From Denitrobacterium detoxificans (GTDB taxonomy: Bacteria; Actinomycetota; Coriobacteriia; Coriobacteriales; Eggerthellaceae), in the NCBI RefSeq assembly GCF_015062615.1, contig NZ_SUUH01000004.1, positions 62,001-126,000 of the forward strand: a stretch of DNA of 64,000 nucleotides, in the 5' to 3' direction. Below are positions 37,154 through 45,350 of this stretch, in pieces (the first letter of the stretch is position 1; each line of letters starts with the position of its first letter). Under the pieces are notes generated by a model. The model ran no database searches. It saw only the letters and a list, made by a program, of their open reading frames with translations, and was not told where the DNA came from. Made by a program: the position numbers and the translations under genes.

Positions 37154-38221
37154 TTGAAGAAACTGGGGAAGAGTCGCCACGCGGGCGAATCGATTCACAT
37201 TAAGCGCTTTACGCGTGGTACGTCGAACGAACTCTCGTTTAGCGTCCTGGATGCACGCGGCGATGCCGTTGCCGCGCAGGAAGAGGTAGCGCGCAGGAAG
37301 AAGAAGCGCGTGGCGCTTCGAGGCGTGCAGTGGTTCATGGCGTTTGCCGCCATTGCCGTGGTTGCCATCCTGTTCGTGAGCTATATGCGCACGCTGGCGC
37401 AGCAAGAGGAGAAGATGCGCTCGAGCGTGGGCGAGGCCATTGGTTACATTCAGCAGTCCGACGAGGACATCGTGGCTATGGACCAGCTGCTGGGGCAGGA
37501 AGTCAACGATGACGTCGTTTCCCAGATGAAGGACCTGCTCGAAAAGCTTCCTTCCTCGAATTCCCTGCTTGACCGCGCAACGAACAAGGCAACCGAAGTG
37601 CTGAACGGCGATGATAACTCCGGTGGCGTGGAAATGGCCACGCGCGCGCAGGAATCCGCCCAGGCGCGCAAGACGCTCGTGCGGGCGGGAAGCGACCTGC
37701 TTGATGCTGCCGTTTCCGCTGAAGAGGCCATCGATGACATGAACGAGGCTTGGGAAGCCCTGAAAATGGGACACGAGAAGTCGGTTGCCGCTGCTGAACT
37801 GGTGAAAGACACCACGGAAGAGAACGTGACCGCTTCGATGGCGCTGAGCAAGGAAGCCATCGACTATTACCAGCAGGCGCTGCTGTCCATTTCCGCCGCA
37901 TCGAAGCTCGTGCCTTCGGCTGACCTGCAGGCTTATCTGAATTACGCGAATACTGCTCTTTCCGCAGAACAGGAAGCCGTGGAAAGCGATGAGGCTATCT
38001 TGCTTCAGGATAAATCGACGGCTGAGAACCATAACGACTCGGCGAACACGTACACCAATGCCGCATCGCGCATTGCGGAGACGTTCCCCAGCAGTCCCTC
38101 GCAGCCCATCATCGATGCGTATAACCAGGACACTCAGCAATTGTGGAGCGATTACGAACAGGCGCGTTCCACTGCCGCGCAAGCCGATGCGTACTTGCGC
38201 GATTATTTGAGGAATGCCTGA
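37154..38221 (+). CDS. Single-pass membrane protein with long coiled-coil outer part
   Basis: 355 aa from a TTG 3 bases past the preceding stop, so probably co-transcribed. The first 55 residues are basic (RRKKKRVALRG before the membrane), residues about 58-76 are one membrane segment (WFMAFAAIAVVAILFVSY), and the rest is helical, Ala/Glu/Ser-rich and coiled-coil-like, with no Cys. It probably faces outward. Not recognised; resembles putative cell-envelope proteins of Actinomycetota only in layout. Confidence 0.7.
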   Translation: MKKLGKSRHAGESIHIKRFTRGTSNELSFSVLDARGDAVAAQEEVARRKKKRVALRGVQWFMAFAAIAVVAILFVSYMRTLAQQEEKMRSSVGEAIGYIQQSDEDIVAMDQLLGQEVNDDVVSQMKDLLEKLPSSNSLLDRATNKATEVLNGDDNSGGVEMATRAQESAQARKTLVRAGSDLLDAAVSAEEAIDDMNEAWEALKMGHEKSVAAAELVKDTTEENVTASMALSKEAIDYYQQALLSISAASKLVPSADLQAYLNYANTALSAEQEAVESDEAILLQDKSTAENHNDSANTYTNAASRIAETFPSSPSQPIIDAYNQDTQQLWSDYEQARSTAAQADAYLRDYLRNA

Positions 38222-38290
38222 TACATAGCGTATACTTACTATAAATATGCCCATTTGGGCATTGTGTTTACATGATCGGAAGGCGCATAC

Positions 38291-41200
38291 ATGTCTCAGA
38301 TGTTGGACGATATAGCGTATCTATCTCAGGAAATAGGTCCTCGACCTGCGGGAACTGAAGAAGAACACCAAGCTGCGGAATACATTGCCGAGCGCTTCGA
38401 AAAGGGCGCTGGGCTTCGTGCTTCCATCGAGGAATTCTCGTGCTGCTCGCAGCCTGGGCTGTTGAACGCTATCTTCTTCGGCCTTGCTGCCGTCGTGAGC
38501 ATCCTGGGTGTCTTCATCAACGCGGTACGCGTTCCCGCCCTCATTGTGTCGGTTCTATGCCTGGCGCTCTTTGCGCTGGAGGTGTTCAACATTCCGGTTC
38601 TTTCTCGCGTGATGAACCGCGGCGTAAGCCAAAACGTCATCGCACGCTATAAGCCCGAAACGCAGAATGCTCGCGGTCGTCGTCGCAAGGTCATTCTGGT
38701 TGCCAACTACGATAGCGACAAGATGCGTGCCGAGCTTTCCAGCGGTCTTATGGGCGTGTTCCCGCTGGCCCAGAAAGCATCGTGGGTGGGCCTTGCAGCT
38801 CTGCCCGTGCTGTGGGTCATTCGCATTCTTGCCCCTGCGGCTGGTGTATTCTTCGGCGTCCTCATTGCCATCGCGTCCATTTGCGCAGCTATTCAGCTTG
38901 CGCTGTTCGTTATTCACCGCACGGCTACCTACAACGAAGCGGCCAACAACAATGCCGCTGGCGTAGCCGCCCTTATCGAGATTGCGCGCATCGCCAACTT
39001 CGGTCGTGAGGTCGACCAGGGCGAAGAGAGCGCAGCTGGCGTTCAGATTGAAGGTGAGGAAGCCGCTCGCGAGGCGGGCGTCATCCCCGAAGGTGCCACC
39101 GTTTCGTACGAGCTGGGCGATAACGCCATTGCCGACCAGGCGACGGGTGCCATGCGTCCCGTTCAGGTTGCCACGCACGACATTGCCGACGAGCTTGCGC
39201 AGGTGGGCTACGTTGCGGAAGACCAGCTCACCGAAGATGACGTTGCCCTCATGCGCGAGGAAACCAAGGCCATCTTCACGGGCGAAGCGCCCCTGCCCGC
39301 AGCTCCCGCGCCTGTTCAGAGCGAGGAAGAAGCTCCGGCTGAAGATGCCGAGGGCCAGGAAGAGGCCGAGCAGCCCAAGGAAGACAACATTCCCGATTGG
39401 TTCAAGTCTGCCCAGGCAAAGGCGAAGAGCTCCGATCGCAAGGGTAAGCCGATTCGCCGTTCTCGCTATGCCGATGCGCTCGACGCCGCCGTGAAGGAGA
39501 GCAGCGTTCATTTTGAGGAGGCCAACAAGGTCATCCATCAGGAAGCCGAATCGCGCGATGCTCTTCGTGCCGCTTCCAGCATCGTGGAAGTTGCCGCGCC
39601 TGCCCAGGGCGAGGAAAGCGATGCCGAGGCCACGCGCGAACGCGCTGCTCGTGCTCGTGCCGACTTGCGTGCCCGTGCCGAAGCGCGTCTTGCTGCGCGT
39701 CAGCGTGCTCATGAGCAGGCTGAACAGGAAGAGCTTGCTTCGCAGGAAGCCCTGCGCGAAGAAGAGACCGCTGCCGTTGTGGAGCAGATCGATGGTGCTG
39801 CCCAGGCTGAAACCGTGCAGCCTGTGGTGCGCCGCGACGAGGCGGATTCCGGTTCCACTACTGCTATGGAGCCCATTGACGTGTCGAGCCTGCGTGCCCA
39901 GGTTGCCCAGAATGATGACTCCGATCCGCGCGTAGCGCGTCTTCAGGCGCGTCCCTCTCGCGATATCCAGCATGCCGAGCGCGTTTCGAACGATCGCGTC
40001 GTGTATGACGAGACGCAGAACGAGGAGCTCGTCGACTTCTCTCAGATTCCCGAGCCGAAGGGTGCCGAGCAGGCACCGGTTCGCCGTCGTCCCAGCGTGC
40101 ATCAGGAGGCCGTCACGCCGCGCGTTACGCTGCCGGAGGTTCTTCCCACCGACGCTCCCGCGCTGCCCTCTCTGGACGAGCTGAAGCAGCATGCGCCCTT
40201 GGCCGATGCAACCGAGGCCCCTGTTCGCACCAGCGGTAACCCCGAGCTTTCTGCGCGTATCCCGCGTATCGACTTGGGTGGCGATGCCGATATGGCCGAC
40301 AACAAGCGCGCCGCCCTTCGTAATACGCTGCCTTCCCTTAGTGGCACCATTTCCGCTGTGAAGCCCGAACCCGAAGAAGAGCGCCATTCTACGGTGAGCG
40401 TTGCGGGTTCCTTCGCCGCTTCGGGCGCTACCAGCGCATTCAACCCGGTAGGCGACGAACTGGTTGCCGATGTCGACCCGAATGAGCTCTACATCGACGA
40501 CGTCGATGATTCTGCGTACGATTCTGACGCCACCGCTACGGGTGCGTGGGCTGGCCCTGGCTACATGGAGATGCCTTCCAAGAAGGGCTTCTTCGGTAGG
40601 CTCTTCGGCAAGAAGAAGCGCCACGAGGTTGCTCCGAGCGCTTCCGAATGGATTGGCGTCGACGAGAATTTCAATCCCACCGAGGTGGGCGCTGCCCGCG
40701 GTAGCTGGGAAAGCTTCCAGGAGGGGAGCGACTACGAGCGTGCTCAGCAGGCCGCACATGATGGCTACGACGATTACGCTTACGATGACTACTACGATGA
40801 GGAAGAATACGGCGACAACCCCGGCACCACGCAGCGCTGGAATGGTGGCGCTTTCTCCCGTGCGCGCGCGGCAGCCGAACACCTTGGCTCTCGTGGCGCA
40901 GGCGAGGAAGAGGATGCGGTAGAAGAGCGTCCGCGTTTCCGCGCCCAGCCGCTTTCCGCGGAGTTTTCCGAAGTTGCCGGCTTGGCCGCGGCCATGTCGG
41001 GTGATTCCGGCCGCATTCCCACGCAGTCGGAGGAAATGCAGGAGATCTACGAGTTGCAGGACGACGGCTTGAACGTTGAAGTGTGGTTCGTTGCGCTTGG
41101 CTCCGAGTATAGTGGCAACGGCGGCATGAAGGCCTTTATCCAGGCGCACGAGAAGGACCTGCGCGGTTCCGTCATCGTGAACGTCGAGGCTCTGGGCGCC

Positions 41201-41506
41201 GGCAAGCTGTCCATGGTTCTTTCCGAAGGCGAGGTCCGCACGAAGAAGGCCTCTTCCCGCATGAAGCACTGCGCTCGTTCCGCCAACCAGGCTTCCGGCA
41301 TGAAGATTGCCGAAACGGCCATCGACTGGCGCGAAAGCGCGGCATCCGTTGCCATGGCCAACGGCCTGCAGGGTGTTACCATCGCCGGCATGGACGAGAA
41401 GAAGCCCGCATTCATGGGCCAGGGCGACGATGTGTGGGAGACCATCAGCGAGGATAAGCTCCAGCAAAACGCCGAATACGTGCTGAACTTTATAAAGAAC
41501 ATCTGA
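38291..41506 (+). CDS. M28-like pseudopeptidase split by a 640-residue disordered insert
   Basis: 1071 aa. The N-terminal 240 residues follow the M28 aminopeptidase pattern: IGPRPAGTEEEHQAAEYIAE, ILVANYDSD (usually AHYDS), and NNNAAGVAALIEIARI (usually DNAAGVA). About four membrane segments (57-100, 155-210) sit within it. From about 250 to 890 the chain is acidic, Ala/Glu/Arg/Pro-rich and low in complexity. The last 150 residues resume the M28 fold (VWFVALGSEYSGNGGMKAF). The metal-binding His, Asp and Glu of the family are replaced, so it is probably catalytically dead. Upstream neighbour is a coiled-coil membrane protein. Confidence 0.7.
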   Translation: MSQMLDDIAYLSQEIGPRPAGTEEEHQAAEYIAERFEKGAGLRASIEEFSCCSQPGLLNAIFFGLAAVVSILGVFINAVRVPALIVSVLCLALFALEVFNIPVLSRVMNRGVSQNVIARYKPETQNARGRRRKVILVANYDSDKMRAELSSGLMGVFPLAQKASWVGLAALPVLWVIRILAPAAGVFFGVLIAIASICAAIQLALFVIHRTATYNEAANNNAAGVAALIEIARIANFGREVDQGEESAAGVQIEGEEAAREAGVIPEGATVSYELGDNAIADQATGAMRPVQVATHDIADELAQVGYVAEDQLTEDDVALMREETKAIFTGEAPLPAAPAPVQSEEEAPAEDAEGQEEAEQPKEDNIPDWFKSAQAKAKSSDRKGKPIRRSRYADALDAAVKESSVHFEEANKVIHQEAESRDALRAASSIVEVAAPAQGEESDAEATRERAARARADLRARAEARLAARQRAHEQAEQEELASQEALREEETAAVVEQIDGAAQAETVQPVVRRDEADSGSTTAMEPIDVSSLRAQVAQNDDSDPRVARLQARPSRDIQHAERVSNDRVVYDETQNEELVDFSQIPEPKGAEQAPVRRRPSVHQEAVTPRVTLPEVLPTDAPALPSLDELKQHAPLADATEAPVRTSGNPELSARIPRIDLGGDADMADNKRAALRNTLPSLSGTISAVKPEPEEERHSTVSVAGSFAASGATSAFNPVGDELVADVDPNELYIDDVDDSAYDSDATATGAWAGPGYMEMPSKKGFFGRLFGKKKRHEVAPSASEWIGVDENFNPTEVGAARGSWESFQEGSDYERAQQAAHDGYDDYAYDDYYDEEEYGDNPGTTQRWNGGAFSRARAAAEHLGSRGAGEEEDAVEERPRFRAQPLSAEFSEVAGLAAAMSGDSGRIPTQSEEMQEIYELQDDGLNVEVWFVALGSEYSGNGGMKAFIQAHEKDLRGSVIVNVEALGAGKLSMVLSEGEVRTKKASSRMKHCARSANQASGMKIAETAIDWRESAASVAMANGLQGVTIAGMDEKKPAFMGQGDDVWETISEDKLQQNAEYVLNFIKNI

Positions 41507-41565
41507 AAAAAGGCCCAAAGTAGTGCTGTATAGGCGCTATTTCAGGGGATGTTCCGAATAAAGGT

Positions 41566-41571
41566 TATAAT
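41566..41571 (+). promoter_or_regulatory. -10 element for the DUF5679 gene
   Basis: Perfect TATAAT, 80 bases before the ATG; no good -35 at standard spacing. Confidence 0.4.
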
Positions 41572-41651
41572 GGCACGCGTTGTTTTAGCACCCCTGGGGT
41601 GCGAAGGTATGAGAAGGCGTTAAGCCTGTAGACACAGAATTGAGGTTACTC

Positions 41652-41801
41652 ATGGCAATCGAAGCATATTGCATGAAGTGCAAGGCGAAGAAGATCATGA
41701 AGGATCCGGTTGAGAGCACCACGAAGAACGGCAAGCCGATCACCAAGGGCAAGTGCCCCGATTGCGGTACCACGATCTGCCGCATTGGCTCCACCAAGTA
41801 A
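41652..41801 (+). CDS. Small zinc-ribbon protein (DUF5679)
   Basis: 49 aa: MAIEAYCMKCKAKKIMKDPV, then a linker with KNGKPITKG and KCPDCGTTICRIGSTK. Two CxxC pairs form one zinc ribbon; length and pattern match DUF5679, a tiny conserved actinobacterial family with unknown role. GAGGTTACTC precedes the ATG and a terminator follows directly. Confidence 0.85.
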   Translation: MAIEAYCMKCKAKKIMKDPVESTTKNGKPITKGKCPDCGTTICRIGSTK

Positions 41802-41820
41802 ATTCGCATTCTGCGATCTC

Positions 41821-41840
41821 AAGCGGCCTTCGGGCCGCTT
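41821..41840 (+). terminator. Terminator after the DUF5679 gene
   Basis: AAGCGGCC / TTCG / GGCCGCTT followed by TTGTTAT. Confidence 0.9.
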
Positions 41841-41929
41841 TTGTTATGCCCTCGTTCGGCAGCGTGTTGGGAAAACGTGGTTGCATGCGGGATACGCGGA
41901 ATGCCCCGCTCGTTACGCGCCAACTGTGC

Positions 41930-41935
41930 TAGAAT
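41930..41935 (+). promoter_or_regulatory. -10 element of tRNA-Gly
   Basis: TAGAAT ending 10 bases before the tRNA 5' end; no clear -35 match at 16-18 bases. Confidence 0.45.
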
Positions 41936-41945
41936 TCCTTCACAT

Positions 41946-42020
41946 GCGGGTGTCGCCAAGTGGTAAGGCACAAGCTTCCCAAGCTTGCATTCGCGGGTTC
42001 GAATCCCGTCACCCGCTCCA
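41946..42020 (+). tRNA. tRNA-Gly (CCC)
   Basis: 75 bases: acceptor GCGGGTG/CACCCGC, D arm with GTGGTAAGGCA, anticodon stem CAAGC/GCTTG with loop TTCCCAA (anticodon CCC), T arm CGGGTTCGAATCCCG and TCCA end. Its 3' 22 bases serve as the outermost arm of a 333-bp palindrome extending to 42325. Confidence 0.95.
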
Positions 42021-42030
42021 TATCGAACGT

Positions 42031-42060
42031 AAGCGTCTGCCTTCGGGTGGACGCTTTTCT
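42031..42060 (+). terminator. Terminator of tRNA-Gly
   Basis: AAGCGTCTGCC / TTCG / GGTGGACGCTT with two G-U pairs, then TTCTTTT. It is also part of the left arm of the large palindrome. Confidence 0.8.
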
Positions 42061-42069
42061 TTTGTCCCG

Positions 42070-42254
42070 GCGCCTGGTCGGGGTTGCCAATTCGTGCACC
42101 CACTACGCTGCTCACTTGTTGTTTGCTCCTGAACGGAGCAAACAACATCGTTCGTGCGCTGCGTTCGTTCATGCATTTAACGGTTGCTTGGCTGAGCCAA
42201 GCAACTAAATAACTGGTGTTCACAGTGCACTAATTGGCAACCCCGACCAGGCGC
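42070..42254 (+). repeat. Large palindromic element, copy B
   Basis: 30-bp outer arms (42070-42099, 42225-42254) with one mismatch. Inner 12-bp hairpin GTTGTTTGCTCC/GGAGCAAACAAC (42118-42146), a linker ATCGTTCGTGCGCTGCG...TTCATGCATTTAA, then a 10-bp hairpin GTTGCTTGGC/GCCAAGCAAC (42183-42205). Further arms outside (42024-42045 with 42274-42295; 41993-42014 with 42304-42325) extend the symmetry into tRNA-Gly. Confidence 0.8.
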
Positions 42255-42407
42255 TTGTCGTAAAGGGTCGCGGCGAAGGCAGACGCTTGCGTTCGCTTGC
42301 CGTGGGTGACGGGGTTCGAGCCTGCGGCAAGCTGGGTAAGTAGGCTGTGCTGAAATCGGTTTATACTTCTAAATGATAGTAAAAGGGAGTTCATCAAAGG
42401 GGACGAA

Positions 42408-42905
42408 ATGATTAAGAGGGTACTATCGGTTTTATTTACGCTCGCGTTGTCTGTAGCTGCGATTGGATGCGTTTCGGGATCATCTAATTCGGTTCAGTCA
42501 GATAGCCAGCAGAAGGAGGATGTTATCGCTACACCAGAAGACAACAAAGGAACTGACACCTCGTCTTCGGGTTCTTCCTTGTTTGCTGCGGATGAATGGC
42601 CCCAGAATGCAGTAACGGAAGGGTTCCCAGTTCCTCACTTCTCTGTAGCAATGGAGTCGTTGTCTACAAGTGATTATTCTGTACAAGCCAGTTGGAAAAA
42701 TGTGTCTGAAAGCGAAGTTTCGGCATACGTGGATGAGATAAAGCAGGCGGGCTATACGTATGAGGCTAACGAGACAAAAGCTTCAGATATGTATAGCTAT
42801 AACGCTTGGAACAGGGCGGACATATCGGATGGGTCTGCTGTGATCATTACGTATACCAATGAGGGGACTTTCGATTTAAACGTGACCAACTACGCAATCA
42901 TGTAA
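42408..42905 (+). CDS. Putative lipoprotein
   Basis: 165 aa. Signal peptide MIKRVLSVLFTLALSVAAIGC with lipobox AAIG|C gives a mature lipoprotein with a Ser/Asp/Lys linker. The domain EWPQNAVTEGFPVPHFS...VSAYVDEIKQAGYTYEANE resembles small lipoproteins of clostridia and coriobacteria of unknown function. AAAGGGGACGAA precedes the ATG. It is flanked by two inverted members of the large palindrome family. GC content appears lower than its neighbours. Confidence 0.75.
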   Translation: MIKRVLSVLFTLALSVAAIGCVSGSSNSVQSDSQQKEDVIATPEDNKGTDTSSSGSSLFAADEWPQNAVTEGFPVPHFSVAMESLSTSDYSVQASWKNVSESEVSAYVDEIKQAGYTYEANETKASDMYSYNAWNRADISDGSAVIITYTNEGTFDLNVTNYAIM

Positions 42906-42998
42906 ACGGTTTATACACTCAAAGCGCAAGGGGTGCGGGAGCGTGGCGGCGCGCGAAGATATTGCATGAGGCATGGTGCTTGGATGAGTGCAGGCGAG

Positions 42999-43014
42999 TG
43001 TTTCACGGGAAACG
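42999..43014. other. Degenerate parS-like site
   Basis: TGTTTCACGGGAAACG, two mismatches to the ParB palindrome; binding uncertain. Confidence 0.35.
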
Positions 43015-43052
43015 GTGTTGCAGGTTGGCTTGATGGTGGCAAGTGGGGAAGG

Positions 43053-43241
43053 GTGCACCTGGGGCCGCCCGCCTTTCGGGGCACTCTGAAAGCAAAAAAT
43101 GAAGCTGCTTGGCTTAGCCAAGCAGCCATTTAAATGCATGAAGCAGCGCAGCGCATGAACGATGGTTTGCGCCCCCGTTGAGGGGCGCAAACCGAGCGAA
43201 CAGCGGAGCGGTGCCCGAAAGGCGGGCGGCCCCAGGTGCAC
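43053..43241 (-). repeat. Large palindromic element, copy C
   Basis: 31-bp outer arms (43053-43084 with one extra G; 43211-43241). Read on the minus strand it has the same order as copy B: a 12-bp hairpin GGTTTGCGCCCC/GGGGCGCAAACC (43164-43193), the linker ATCGTTCATGCGCTGCG...TTCATGCATTTAA, and a 10-bp hairpin GCTGCTTGGC/GCCAAGCAGC (43104-43126). Confidence 0.8.
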
Positions 43242-43283
43242 GGGGCATGGAATTGAAATCCTTCAGGTCAGGCAGTGCTACGA

Positions 43284-43299
43284 TGTTTCCCGTGAAACA
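43284..43299. other. parS-like site (one mismatch)
   Basis: TGTTTCCCGTGAAACA, one base from the consensus, just before the HAD phosphatase gene. Confidence 0.55.
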
Positions 43300-43326
43300 T
43301 TCGACTGCAGGGCAGATGGGAGCGCC

Positions 43327-43977
43327 ATGGCGCGGGAAGCATTTATCTTTGATTGCGACGGCACGATTCTGGACACGTTGCCCGATTTGGTGCTCCTCAC
43401 GAACGCCACGCTCAAGGAGTTCGGCCTTCCGCAGCATACGTCAAAGGACATCCTTAGCTTCGTAGGTCATGGTGCCCGCGCGCTTATCGACCAGGCGGTG
43501 CCGAATAGTACGCCCGAAGAGAAGCGCATTGCGGTGTTCAATCGCTGGAAGGAACTGTACCCAACGTTTGGCTTCGAGGAGACCATCCCCTTCAAGGGCA
43601 TGCCTTCGACGATCGAAACTCTCAAACGCACGGGGGTCAAAGTCGCTGTGCTCAGTAACAAGTTCGATGCCGCAACGAAGGAAGTCACGGAACGCTACTA
43701 CCCGGGCGTCTTCGACGCCATTCATGGCGAATGCCCCGACTATCCGCGTAAGCCCGATCCCACGGGCCTTCTGAAGACCATCGCCGAGCTGGGCACCATT
43801 CCCGAGAAGACGGTGTACGTGGGCGATTCGCCCGTCGATATCGAGGTTTCGAAGGCAGCAGGCGTGCTTGCTGCGGGAGTGTCGTGGGGCTACAACCCCG
43901 AGCCCGTGCTGGTTTCCGCGGGTGCCGATGTCATCGTTCACGCTCCCGAAAACCTGTTGGGATTGCTTTCCCGATAG
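43327..43977 (+). CDS. HAD-family phosphatase (phosphoglycolate phosphatase-like)
   Basis: 216 aa from the ATG at 43327 (MAREAFIFDCDGTILDTLPD); the frame upstream lies in a palindrome. HAD motifs: DCDGT (nucleophile and acid Asp), VAVLSNK, KPDPTGLL and VYVGDSPVDIEVSKAAG. The cap region between residues 15 and 90 fits subclass I (PGP/Gph-type). Substrate cannot be told from sequence; 2-phosphoglycolate is the usual guess. Confidence 0.85.
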   Translation: MAREAFIFDCDGTILDTLPDLVLLTNATLKEFGLPQHTSKDILSFVGHGARALIDQAVPNSTPEEKRIAVFNRWKELYPTFGFEETIPFKGMPSTIETLKRTGVKVAVLSNKFDAATKEVTERYYPGVFDAIHGECPDYPRKPDPTGLLKTIAELGTIPEKTVYVGDSPVDIEVSKAAGVLAAGVSWGYNPEPVLVSAGADVIVHAPENLLGLLSR

Positions 43978-44090
43978 TGTCCACCCATCGTCTTTTGCGT
44001 TTATCCTCACAGGCACCTATGGCACCCCCGATAGGGCGCTATCAATGCTAGAATGGGTGAACGGTGGTTCGAGCGATAGGGGCGTTCTTC

Positions 44091-45350
44091 ATGGCAATAA
44101 TCTACACGTACGCATTGCCTTTGGGTGCGGACATCGTAGATGCGTTTTGCCAGCTCCAAAAGGGTTTCACCGATCAATTCGTCTACTACGAGAAAAGCGG
44201 GCCCGCTCGCCTGTTCGGCTTGGGGCGTTGCATTGCGCTCTGCTCCGCAAACGACGTGGAGTACGTGGTAGAAGGCTCTGAAGACATTCCGCCGTACCTG
44301 TTCACGTACCAGCGCTTCGATGCGGAAAACCCCGCACCGGCTGACGAGATGTTTTCGTCGTTCCCGCGCCTGCGCTTCCTGGTTCCCGAAGTCGTTCTGG
44401 TGCAGAACGAGTCGGGTACGTATCTGCAGGTAAACAGCTTGGGTCCCGTGTACGAGGGGCGCGTGCAGCGATTCCTCCGCCAGGCGCAGTCTGCGCCCGC
44501 GCGTACGCGTCGCACCATTCCGTATACCCTGGGAAGCGATTCGCGCAGCGATTGGCATCGCGAAATGGAGCAAACGCTGGCCGCCATCGATTCCGGTCGC
44601 GTTTCGAAGGCCGTACTCTCGCGCCGTTTGCCCCTGCATGCCAGTGAGCCGTTTTCCAGCAAAGATCTGCTCGTGAACCTCATCGACGGCAGCGCGCGCG
44701 GAACGGTGTTCTTGTATCGCTATGGCGACGTGTTCTTCTGCGGCTGCACGCCCGAGCTGCTTGTTCGCAAGCAGGGAACCCGCATCCAGAGCGAATGCCT
44801 GGCGGGCACCATTGGGGTGGGCTCTTCGGAGGAGGAGCGCAAGGCCCTGGCAGACGAGCTTTTGTCCGACGACAAGAATCGTCGCGAGCATGCATTCGTG
44901 GTCGACTTCATCCGCTCGGTTGTCGAGCGAAACTGCCACGACGTGGAAATTCCTGCTGCGCCCATCATCAAGCCGCTGCAGCATGTGCAGCATTTGCATA
45001 CGCCCGTTTCGGCGCAAATGATGGAGGGGCGCAGCGTTCAGAACCTGGCAGGGCAGCTTTCGCCCACGCCAGCCCTTTCAGGCACTCCCGTGGGGGAGGC
45101 CATGATGCTTCTGCGCCAAGTTGAGCCGTACAATCGCGGCTTCTTCGGTGGTTCGGTGGGCTACGTCGACGGCGATGGCAACGGCGCGTTTTCCGTGGCC
45201 ATTCGCTGTGGCGTGTTCGATGGAGAAAACGGCTATGTCTACGCAGGCTGCGGAATCGTGGCTGGTAGCGATGCCGATTCGGAATACGATGAGATAGATA
45301 TGAAGTTGAAGACCATTCTTTCGGCTTTCAATGGGGAAGATAGGGACTAA
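44091..45350 (+). CDS. menF: Isochorismate synthase MenF
   Basis: 419 aa from the ATG at 44091; a GTG at 44064 would add 9 residues. Chorismate-binding fold: CGCTPELLVRKQGTRIQSEC, LAGTIGVG, VQHLHTPVSAQMMEG, PTPALSGTPVGEAM, and FFGGSVGYVDGDGNGAFSVA. Converts chorismate to isochorismate, the first step to menaquinone. Its stop overlaps the menD start by one base (TAATG), so translation is coupled. Confidence 0.93.
   Translation: MAIIYTYALPLGADIVDAFCQLQKGFTDQFVYYEKSGPARLFGLGRCIALCSANDVEYVVEGSEDIPPYLFTYQRFDAENPAPADEMFSSFPRLRFLVPEVVLVQNESGTYLQVNSLGPVYEGRVQRFLRQAQSAPARTRRTIPYTLGSDSRSDWHREMEQTLAAIDSGRVSKAVLSRRLPLHASEPFSSKDLLVNLIDGSARGTVFLYRYGDVFFCGCTPELLVRKQGTRIQSECLAGTIGVGSSEEERKALADELLSDDKNRREHAFVVDFIRSVVERNCHDVEIPAAPIIKPLQHVQHLHTPVSAQMMEGRSVQNLAGQLSPTPALSGTPVGEAMMLLRQVEPYNRGFFGGSVGYVDGDGNGAFSVAIRCGVFDGENGYVYAGCGIVAGSDADSEYDEIDMKLKTILSAFNGEDRD

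Noticed and set aside
38555..41518. 987-aa minus-strand frame over the M28-like gene
   Set aside because: Shadow of the Ala/Glu/Arg-rich coding strand; no start signal or motif.
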